Shown here piece by piece: positions 52,551 through 61,617 of a stretch of 64,000 nucleotides of DNA. Each line of letters opens with the position of its first letter. Within the stretch, counting starts at the first letter, position 1. The notes beneath the pieces were generated by a model. The model did not search any database, was not told the origin of the DNA, and saw only the letters and a list, made by a program, of their open reading frames with translations. Source of the stretch: Prosopocoilus inquinatus (taxonomy: Eukaryota > Arthropoda > Insecta > Coleoptera > Lucanidae); NCBI GenBank assembly GCA_036172665.1, contig CM069873.1, positions 40,146,001-40,210,000 of the forward strand, in the 5' to 3' direction. Made by a program: the position numbers and the translations under genes.

Positions 52551-54666
52551 TAAAGACCGGATTTATATGTGCTAAAAAAGTGGAAAATAAGTTTTTTTTT
52601 ATGCGATTAAAACAGATCAAAATATGGATATTATATGCGATAAAAATTTTATTTTACTTATACTTTAGAATAATAAAAACATAAATTGTTTCATATAAGT
52701 AATTTTAACACTTAACACTTAAATAGTAGGATTACAAAATATAATCAACAGTTGATTTAATTATTTGGGGTAAAATTTTGTTGTCTGTCTGTCAAAATAT
52801 TTTTATAAGAGGAAAACGAACGCTCGACATCGCATGAAGTAATGGGCGCAAATTTCATGGATGCTACATCTTTGGGGTCCATGTCCAAATCCTCTTCACT
52901 TTGACCTTTTAAAACTAAACAGATTTTCCTCATTTTATTGTAGTCAGGATTACGTAATAGAACTTTGTCTAATTTTGCCATTAACTTCTCTCCTATCTCC
53001 CCTGGAATTGATTTTACACTTTCAATTGCATCATCGACCACTTCAAAAGAATCTAATAGAGCCGTCTGGTATGATTCCAACTTTTTAATGGTGGATATTA
53101 AAACCGAAAAATGAGTCTTAATGAATGCTAATTGATTCCCGATGTTTGTGTTCGACATGCATTCCTTACAAATTCTTAAAGCCGCTGAATTGGAATCATC
53201 CAATTCTAAGAAAATTTCCTTTAATTGTCAGGTCAGCAGCTAATTCTTTATAGTGTTGTATACGCAGTGGGGCTTTAAGAAACGCCTTTTTTCCGTTATT
53301 GATCAACTTATTTACTGTTGGGTATTCTAGTCGCACCAATTCAGCGAGCCTATTCATTGCGTGAGCCATACAAGTGAAGTGCATCAAATTTGGGTAAAAC
53401 ACCTGTAAAGCCTGTCCTGCTTTTATCATGTAGGCTGCTGCATCAGACACCATTAGTAATATATTTTCCGATTTAACTTTATTAGGTGCATATAAAAGTG
53501 TCAAGCTGTCGTTAATAAAACGTGCGATCGTTGAATGATTTGTTTTTTCCAAAACTGCACTATTTACCAAATAAGATATTGGTGCAACTGTGTTGCTTAA
53601 TACTCCTGCTAACATATTTGCTACATAACGACCGCAGGCATCTGTCGTTTCATCAACTACTATATTAATATTGTTGTCGTTAAGCTTCTCTCTTATTTTC
53701 TTCATCCGTTGCTGGTAGCATACACTTAGATAGTTTTTCCGCAAAGTCGATTCATTTGGAATATGACGATTGCAGTGTTTTTCCAAAAAAGTTCGAAAAC
53801 TTGGTTGCTCAAGTTTATGCCAAGGAATGTTTGACTCTGCCATAGCACTGCACAAGTCTAAAAAGAATTCATTTCCTGTGTCACTGCCTTGTGAGTTACT
53901 AGCTGTTGAAGAAATAAAAGACTGCCTAAAGTTAGACACACATCTTTTCTCCGATTCCTTATGGAGGTTTGTAGCCAAATGTTGATCAATTTGGTACTTT
54001 TGGTCTGACGACACCTTAAAATATTGTCAAAATGAAAATGTGATTTTTAAGAGAATTTGTAAGGTATCTATCTACCTGTTTTGAGCATACGTTGCAAAAA
54101 ATAACTTTTCCATGTGTAGTTAGATGTTTAGATGCTTTAATCCATTTTTTTTTCAATAGCTCGGATCAAGAGGATGCTACTTTCGGCATTTTGAAAGGAT
54201 AAGCACTGAATTTATTTCGTCTTTAAATTAAGTAAGAAAATAACAACTAATTCGCGTTGATAAATACACTAGTCACTAGTCACACGCATTCACGGAGTTC
54301 TTATCTCAAACTGAAATGCAAAACATAAGTGCAAAATGCAAGTGCGAGTGCCTGAGTCGCTACAGATTCCGAGAAAATCACATTCCGGGAAATCGTAAAA
54401 TAAAGTGGACAGACGTTGAGGAGAATATATTACTTCTTGGAAAAGCTGCAGACTTGAATATTGACCGTATATGGAATTATAATGTTATTTATATCAATAT
54501 ATGGATAAATAAATAAATATGCGCTAAAAGTCTAAAATATTAAGTTATATGCGAAATAAAACTACCATTTTTGGGCTTCTCTAATCGACAAACATATAAA
54601 TAAAAAACGCCAAGTTTAGGTATGTTAGCGTAAAAAACTTGTAAAAACTTATAAATCCGGTCTCTA
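52551..54666 (-). mobile_element. hAT element in the CIDE-N gene intron
   Basis: Inverted ends TA(A/G)AGACCGGATTTATA and the perfect 8-bp target duplication CTCATTAC (52543-52550 and 54667-54674). 2116 bp, carrying a hAT transposase gene on the minus strand. It inserted about 20 bp downstream of the exon 1 donor site. Confidence 0.9.
52757..54190 (-). pseudogene. hAT transposase (CGGBP1-like group)
   Basis: Reading leftward: exon at 54190-54077 with a BED-type zinc-finger start (VIFCNVCSKQ) and an in-frame TGA after MPKVASS. After a short intron comes 54014-53196 with VVDETTDACGRYVANMLAG (first Asp) and LMVSDAAAYMIKAGQ (second Asp) and CMAHAMNRL. Then 53203-52757 in a shifted frame with APITSCDVERSFSSYKNIL, the conserved hAT C-terminal dimerisation block with the catalytic Glu. 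One frameshift near 53200 and one nonsense codon near the N-terminus. It closely resembles the CGGBP1-like hAT proteins of insects. Apart from the two lesions the gene is full length. Confidence 0.85.
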
Positions 54667-54699
54667 CTCATTACCTATCGCAAAGGAGTTTATGTGTTA

Positions 54700-54870
54700 T
54701 TTATATAGTTTCATTTCACAACTGCATTTTTTATTTTTTGCAAGGATTGATTTTAAATTTTTGCTAATTGTACGTGAACTACAAAACAATTCCTGTTCAG
54801 TAATCCATACAAAAATTAAAACGAATAACAAATAACCTGTAGTTGTGAAGTGGAACACAGTCTATTTATA
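54700..54870. repeat. hairpin member of the dispersed GTTTCACTTC repeat
   Basis: GTTTCATTTCACAACTGCA at the left and the complement TGTAGTTGTGAAGTGGAAC at the right form an inverted pair of about 160 bp. The left half is related to 43007-43086 and 58636-58712. Confidence 0.6.
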
Positions 54871-55235
54871 AAATATTAATCAATTAATTTTCACAATCAC
54901 GTATGATAATTTCTTTTTAATTTGGCCGATACCTTTCATAAAAACTAAGTATTCATTAATATCTTCAAGGATAATTAAGAACATCGATAAAATAACCAAA
55001 TATTTTCTCAATTACTCTCACTAAACAGCGAATAGAGATCAAATCCACATATGCAAACTTTCTCCTTTCCTATTCGCTCTTTAGTGTGACTGCCATGAAA
55101 AGCTATTCAAACCAATTTAGTCTCTTATCGATGTTCTTAGGATGTTTTGATGATGTTGAGTGAATATTTAGTTTTACATTAAAGGTATACCTGTCAATTT
55201 AGTGAAATTCATCAATAAATAACGAAGATATTAAG

Positions 55236-55725
55236 TGATCAATAGATTAAACAGCGACATTTTACGATCGCTTTTCGACCTGACTTTGCCGTGAAATAAA
55301 CAAATTGAAGCCAGTTTGCAACATAAGCTATTCCATGCAAGGTGGCCATGCTTGCTGTAAAAGCATAATGAAAATTTCGAAAATTGTGTGGTAAATCGTT
55401 TTTGATTGCAGTGGATCTCATTATGCTGTGACAGCAAGCATGGCCGCCTTACATGGAATAGCTTATTATGTTGCAAACTGGCTTCAATTTGTTTATTCCA
55501 CTTCAAAGTCAGGTCGATAAGCGATCGTAGGATGTCACTGTTTAATCTATTGATCACTATCACATCCCAATTGCGAATATACTTGGACAAGTCGTTTCGG
55601 TTTGCAATGGAGCTCTCGTCTTGAGCTGCGCTTCCGCTGATGAAGCCCCAAGTAGGGCTGAAACAGCTATACGGAGGCTGCTCGGGAGATCCACTGCAAT
55701 CAAAAACGATTTGCCACACAATTTT
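55236..55725. mobile_element. retrozyme-like insertion, diverged subfamily (block 4)
   Basis: 490 bp, about 20-25 percent diverged from blocks 1-3 by eye. Minus-strand partial unit, inversion near 55417, then a nearly complete plus-strand unit. Direct repeat CGAAGATATTAAG at 55223-55235 and 55726-55738 (9-13 bp depending on where the unit ends). Starts and ends correspond to those of the other blocks (AACAGCGAC; GCCACACAATTTTC). It lies in the large intron of the CIDE-N gene. Confidence 0.82.
55623..55683 (+). ncRNA. hammerhead ribozyme, diverged copy
   Basis: Core CTGATGA (55637-55643) and GAAA (55660-55663), with the same stem II. Stem I is GCTTCCG paired with CGGAGGC, compared with GTTTCTG/CAGAGGC elsewhere, so both sides changed together. 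Stem III is ACA/UAU with one mismatch and the cleavage triplet is ATA, so activity may be reduced. Confidence 0.85.
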
Positions 55726-55863
55726 CGAAGATATTAAGGGTAAAAGTCTTGACCGGAAAACTTTGTAAAATAAAGAAATAAAAAAATAGTAATTCTTAAA
55801 GTGACTTTAAATTAAGATTTCCTTAAATAATATTATGAAACGCATTGTATTGATAGGTTTATA

Positions 55864-56074
55864 CAGTAACTAACACTAACAACTAACGTTTAGTAATTAA
55901 TCTCTAAAGGGCCATGTTCTCGGTCGCAGTTTAATCTTAGTCTAATTTATTACCACAGTAACAATTATGAGAACAGTTCTTTGTATAGAAATAAACTGTA
56001 GATGAAAGTTAAACTGTTAAACTGAGAAAAAGACCCTAAAAGATTAATTACCAAACGTTAGTTGTTAGTCACTG
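55864..56074. mobile_element. MITE, family A copy 2
   Basis: Ends CAGTAACTAACACTAACAAC and inverted CAGTGACTAACAACTAACG, TA on both sides, about 210 bp. Same family as 5916-6195 (shared TTTATACAGTNACTAA end). Inner arms also pair (AGTAATTAATCTCTAAAGGG with its near complement). Confidence 0.75.
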
Positions 56075-57864
56075 TATAAACCCACCATAATAATGTTTAA
56101 AAATTATAATAAAAATTTTGAATAGCTTTGGTCCTAAAATATGTATTTACAGCTTCTCAAAAAATGAATATAAACGGCAGTTCTAGTTTTGGAATCGGAC
56201 GGCACAGTAGTAGATGAGAATGATTTGTTGAAGCATTTAAAAGATGAAACATTCATCATACTGCAGCCTGGTGAAATTTGAAAACCCGAACACTTGTACA
56301 ACAGCACAATTGGCAACTTATTACACTAGTGACAGTTACACAGCAGACTTGGAATAAATTTGTTATACCGTGGCATAAAATAAGTACATTATCGACAGAA
56401 AATTTTGCCAACAACGTACGTGAAAAAAGAAATATAACGGAAGTTATACATACTGTAGTAGATGAAATAAGAATCCTAAAGGAAAATGTGCCGGCAAAGG
56501 CTTTAAAAATAATTGCGCATAAAATTATTTCCAAGTATCCCAACATTTTTCAAGACATCGACGAAGATGGAATTATGTTAGGAGATGGAAGCCATACGGT
56601 ATTTGCCAAATTGCAAGACCGAATGAACTATTTAAACAGAACACATAAAAGAAATTCTTGTTCAGATGAACAGACTATTCACGTAAAACAAAAGAGGAAA
56701 ATGCTGTCCTTAAAAGCTGGTTGCTCAAATTGGCAACCAAAACTCTCCATTACTTTAGGAGCAAATAAGCAATCGGATTTAGAAGAAGCAAAAGAGAAAT
56801 TGAAAGAAAGTACCTCATTTTGTTTAAGCGATACAGAATCTTTAAACTTGTTTAAAGCGACCTTTCCTGAACAACGCAAATTTTTAAATAAGAATAACCC
56901 GCCGAGCATAATTGAAATTGAACAAGAATGGCCTATATTACTTCAACCTGAAGGAATTTTTATTCACTACAAGTTGTTAATGAATCATGAAATAAGTTTG
57001 TTAAATGATGGTCTATTATCTAAAGCAGATAAAATTTTGGAATTTGGATTTCAGAAAAGATATATATCGGCGATCCCAGTTGAAGAAACGTATAAATTAA
57101 TTGCAATTTTGGAAATCTTTACAGCGTACTTCAAAGAAAATTTTAACGGGTTATTTTTAAAATTACAGGTAAGCTGATGAACCGTTAATTAACAGTTTTT
57201 TGTCTGTTAAAAACGGAATGGTAACCGAAACCGACTCACCAGAACATACTAAAGTAAGGTTTATTTGGAATGGGAGGCTCAATCTGCCACTCCCAGATAG
57301 AGCTGTTTTTTCATTCCAAACCTGGCCTGTCTTTCTAGATAGCATTCATTGAATTGGAGCGTTTCTGGTTGCGAAAATGTTATAAAGTTGTCTAAATACT
57401 ATTCTTTTGTGTGTTAAAATTATTTAACATCTCTTATGACATTAATACTTATGTTTAATTTAATATATTTAATATTTGATGTTTTCAGAAGGAGTCTGAT
57501 GTTCGGGATTTAAATTATAAGCATCCTTTCATAGTATGTTTCGGTATGTGATATATGCATGTGTATATACTATTTTAAGTTTTACGAGTATTTTATATTT
57601 TTAGAAGGCGTTAAGGAATATTATGGCGTAGTGGTCGAAAAAACACTTATTAATAAAGGTTCTACCTGCTTCAGCTATATATTTCAGCAGTACTTCGCCA
57701 TTTTCTATATTTTCAACTTAGAATATCCCTCTGAGGTGGCTTCGACGTTGGAAATGATCCAAATGTATATAATGAAAATCCACCCGGATATTGGAAGCAG
57801 GAGTAAAAAATCAAAATTAAAAGTCCTTAATTTAATTAGCAAATTGGCGAATGTAAAGAAATAA

Positions 57865-58705
57865 ACTTTAGGGCATGCAGTTGATTGAAAGACTGCAAGA
57901 ACACATAATATTGATTTGAGAAGAGATTGTTCCTTATGTAATAAGCGTTCTGTTTATTATTGAGTTCCCAATTAAATAATCATTAATATTTTTTTTGTTT
58001 CAAAAAGTTATTTAGTTCTAAAATAAATCTAAGAAATGGTTTGTTGGTTTCATAAAGTTATTTAATTCTAAAATAATAAACATTTTGTTTCTTTGAAAAA
58101 GATTTAGTTTTAAATCAAAAAATAATAAATGCTTTGTTACTTCAAAAAGTTATTTAGTTCTAAATCGATAAACATAAATATTTTATTTGTTTCAAAAAGT
58201 TATTTAGTGAGCAAGGAATGTTACACAATGTGTAAAATTTTTAATAAAAATTTTGATACAATACTATTTTTTTTTAGTTTTCTATATGTTTTTCTCCCTT
58301 AGCTTACTAAACCATCACCTTTTCCAAATGTAATTAACAACTCTTAACTTAATTATACTTCAGAATATATTATTTCTTATTCGGGTTAATGGATTTAATT
58401 TCAAAATTCGTGAAATGTTATTTAGATGCATTAAATGAATTTAAAATTAATTATAATTAAGAATAACAACACTTTTAATTACGACACAAATTATTTCAAA
58501 ATTCTTTAAATATGTATAATTCAGTATATAGTCTGAAAATTCTGTAATACTTTTTGAATTACAATTGACTTTTCTGAAATTAAATTGACTAAAACAAAAA
58601 AGACAAATATCTTTCAAATACTCATTAAATTTGCACTGTGTTTCACTTCTCATCTTCACACCTCTGTACTTTTTTATTTATTGATGAATCGATTTTAAAT
58701 TTTCG
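57865..58705. other. 3' flank with AGTTATTTAGTTCTAAA repeats
   Basis: At least four imperfect copies of TTTCAAAAAGTTATTTAGTT at 57990-58220, about 55-65 bp apart, possibly CACTA subterminal repeats. Repeat of the dispersed GTGTTTCACTTCTC family at 58636-58712. No gene seen. Confidence 0.5.
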
Positions 58706-59306
58706 CCACTTGTACGTCTTTTTAAACCTGACATTTTCTGATTTTAAAAAGTTGCATGACAAACCACTGCAAACAAAAACAAATTGCAAAAAATGAAGAA
58801 AATATATTAGACCCTATTTAATCACGAAAACTTATTAGGAAAGATTGTTTAGAATTAGTATTTGCTATTTTTGCTAATAATAATCCCAGTGCCCAAATTT
58901 GGGCGAAAATTTTTAATTTTTATTTATACAAAAAAACTGAAATAATGCATTTGCTGTAAATATTTTTTTGTAAGTTTTCCGTCCTATGGAGAGCAAAATC
59001 TAGGAAACCTAAGGAAAAATGGATACCACATGATAGAGGCTTGGTAGAACATTTAGATGATGATTTGGTTCTGTGTTTTCAGCTGGCTAAATTTTGCTGT
59101 TATCACGTAATTAAATTTTAAAACTTCGCCCAAATTTGGGAATTTGGGGTTATTTCCCCATTCTATACATCTTTTCCTAATAACTTTTCGTGAATAAACA
59201 AGGCCTAATATGCTTTCTTCATTTTTTGCAATTGGTTTTTGATCGCAGTAGGCCATGCAAAAAAATTTAAAATTAGAATGTCTGTTTTAAAAGGACGTGT
59301 ATGTAG
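58706..59306. mobile_element. 600-bp inverted-repeat element
   Basis: Arms of about 200 bp: left ACTTGTACGTCTTTTTAAAC ... AATTGCAAAAAATGAAGAAA, right its diverged complement ending AAAAGGACGTGTATGTAG. A CCCAAATTTGGG motif lies on each inner arm. Segments resemble the ribozyme repeat's TTTTTGATTGCAGT motif, but no ribozyme core is present. A 67-codon minus-strand frame inside is unassigned. Confidence 0.6.
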
Positions 59307-59339
59307 CGAAAAAAATCGGTCCGTCAATAAATACAAGTG

Positions 59340-59734
59340 TATGTAAGAATACATAAAATTAACTTAAAATTACAGGCGTAATTTTAATAAAATAGTGTTA
59401 TTTTCCACAGTAAAATTATTGTGGAATGTAATTTTTGTATGTAAATATACACTTCCTTTGAAATTTGCAGGTGTAAATTTTCAGAAACTTGTAATGAAAT
59501 AATGTAATTTTCTATGAGAGTTGAAATTTACTAATGTAATTTTCTACCAGATTTGAAATTTACTAATGTAATTTTCAACCAGATTTGAAATTTACTAATG
59601 TAAATTTACTGCATTCTTATAAAAATATTTGATAAAGTAAAATTACATTTCACTGTAAAATTTCATTAAAAATAGCAGGTAGAAAAGTTGCCTGCTATTT
59701 TTAATGTAATTTTACAGGAATATTTTTTAGAGTG
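59340..59734. repeat. subterminal AATGTAATTTT repeats with CACTCTAAAAAATATTCC end
   Basis: Multiple copies of TAATGTAATTTTC/ATTTACTAATGTAATTTTC, and an inverted pair around 59650-59720. The tract ends ...AATATTTTTTAGAGTG, which reads CACTCTAAAAAATATT from outside. CACTA elements have such CACT ends and subterminal repeats, so this may be the right end of the 48-59-kb element or a CACTA MITE. The other end was not found. Confidence 0.45.
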
Positions 59735-59875
59735 TGTCACTAAATCGGGAGAATGAATGTGCAAATTCGCACCTCTTGCGCTAGGCCCGAAGGCGGAGCT
59801 AGCGTGTAAAATTTCAAATTTGTTTCCCATTTCCTGCTATCTATTTAAAAATTTTTCGTGAAAAGTTGGTACGAT
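59735..59875 (+). repeat. element-flank repeat, right copy
   Basis: Direct repeat of 48092-48440 with the internal section deleted: GTCACTAAATCGGGAGAATG to AAAAATTTTTCGTGAAAAG. Confidence 0.8.
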
Positions 59876-59890
59876 TTTAATGAAAAATAA

Positions 59891-61423
59891 GCCCAGGAAA
59901 TGGGTAAAACAATTTTAAATTCAGTTTCATTTGCTCGTTCTATTCTTCTGTGCAGATGTATAATTGTATTTGAATATTTCTTGAAAGTAGTTCATTTTTA
60001 TATTTGTTTAATAACACAACAAAACAATACTTATATCGTAACGCTTACAGACAATCATCAGCCAACTGTAAGATCTACGATAATTCGTAAGAAACTTACA
60101 ATCAAACCGTAAATAAAATTTGCTTAAAATTGCAATGTCTCTCGTTGTCACTCGTAAATGATTCGATAATCCCTTACGATACCCACGGTCGCGCTTAGAA
60201 TTGCAGCGTTAGTTTGTGTGTCACGAGTCATAAAGTTTTCAAAATTCTAAATTCTTTATTTTAATCAGTCAATTCTCCAAATTTATTTTAATTTAAAAGT
60301 GTACCTAAGAAGCATCCACGATCAGCGAGGTTAAGTTTAAATAACAAAGATCTAACAAAGGTTCTTAGATATAAACTGACTTTTGTTAATCTTTCCTTCT
60401 CTCTTTCATACTGTAGTTTTAATTTTATGTCAATTGTTAAATTTTACTTAGTTAATTAATTTAATTAAGTTCACATATTATTTCGTTTGTAATTTTTTGT
60501 TATTGTGCTAAAGTTTCTTTTTTTGTTTGAATATATTTTGTAATTTAAAGTTAGATTTTTTATTTAAATGGTAATAAGACAGGATTATTAAGAGAACATA
60601 GAAAGAGATAAGGAGTGGGCAGTTTTCAACAATCCCAAAAACAAATATTACTAGACACCATTCGAGCTATTCGGGGAAAACGATTTGGAAATCGATTTCT
60701 AGCTTTCAATGCTAAAACCAGGGCGCTACTAACAAAGAAATCGAAATTCAATATCGTATGGATTGCTAAAAGAATTGGGGACAAAAGGGGATGAAAGGCG
60801 ATTTTCCAACCTCCGTCCGGACGTGCGTTCTACAAGAGCAACAGTTTTTATGTACGTTTGTACATACAGAAACATGTCACGTGCCCAACCGCTTTCCGGT
60901 TTGATTTGCTCTTTTCTTCTTTTTATGGCACATGCAAAGTATTGCGGGGGCTAAACTCCGCGTTTTAAGTAAATCGGTAAGCTAGGCCAAGGTTTCAACA
61001 GCAATAACAAAAAAAAAAACATTCATAAAATTTAATTAGAAAAATTATTTCAATTTTAACAAAATTCTGAATTCACCTTATCATTTTCTTTTTTTTTAGC
61101 TAAATCATCCTAAAAACTAACATTTGATAAGATGATGCTTGCGTAAGTATGTTAGATTAAATCTAAACTAATTAGCTAGTCTAAGATTATCAGTTCCAGA
61201 TGAAGACGGTTTGTAAGGTCGACGAAGAAGGAAAAGCATAATAGGAAGAAATACACTCATTGCGTTGCTTCCTGGGCTACTGGACAGTTGTGTGTCTCGT
61301 GGCTTGCGATAAAACGCTCTTAAAAAATTAGACGACCACCAACTCATCTTAAGTTAGTTTATACATTTTTATGATTTTATTAGGATGATTAAGTTGTTTT
61401 TAGATCTTTTTAAGTGCTTTTAA
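59891..61423. other. intergenic, nothing recognised
   Basis: AT-rich with short open frames (59900-60112 and 60763-60954) that show no motif I recognise. A TTACGATA/TCGTAA-rich patch near 60060-60180 resembles that at 39590-39720. Confidence 0.4.
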
Positions 61424-61469
61424 GTAGTGTACTGAAGATGGCAGTTTAGCTGCCGAAATATGTACCTAC
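61424..61469 (+). ncRNA. hammerhead-like motif, Penelope-type, probably inactive
   Basis: CTGAAGA (61432-61438), a hairpin GGCAG/CTGCC (61440-61444 with 61450-61454), GAAA (61455-61458), and a bulged stem pairing GTAG-GTA with TAC-CTAC around it. The CTGAAGATGGC...GCCGAAA pattern recalls the ribozymes in Penelope-like elements. The predicted cleavage nucleotide is G, which active hammerheads do not have, so this copy should be dead. Confidence 0.4.
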
Positions 61470-61617
61470 GGATATAAAATTATTGTGAGCGTAGGTTTCA
61501 ATTTCAATTATTTCTTAAACCACAGTCTCCTTTACTGCTTTAGTAATAGAGTATGGAATAAAAATGAAGAGAAAATTACTTACATTTTATAATTTTTAAC
61601 CACGAGGACTATCAGGC

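Larger units (their letters stand above)
52425..57864 (+). pseudogene. CIDE-N-domain protein of the CACTA-like element, spliced
   Basis: Exon 1 at 52425-52521 (MTLSFKVLDVTRSKKYFILI) ends at GTAAGT. Exon 2 starts near 56152 and contains VLVLESDGTVVDENDLLKHL and FIILQPGE. Together these match the CIDE-N fold, a protein-interaction domain best known from apoptotic DNA-fragmentation factors. In exon 2 a one-base shift precedes VLVLESDG and a TGA stands where the domain usually has Trp after GE, so this copy is damaged. An open part, 56278-57168, then joins canonically spliced exons 57489-57543 and 57605-57864; frames and phases fit. The C-terminal part (FSYIFQQYFAIFYIFNLEYP) is of unknown function. 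The 3.6-kb first intron holds a hAT, a ribozyme repeat and MITEs. Confidence 0.65.

Noticed and set aside
57175..57200. CTGATGA at the end of a CIDE-N gene exon as another hammerhead
   Set aside because: No stem II, GAAA or stem I partner follows.
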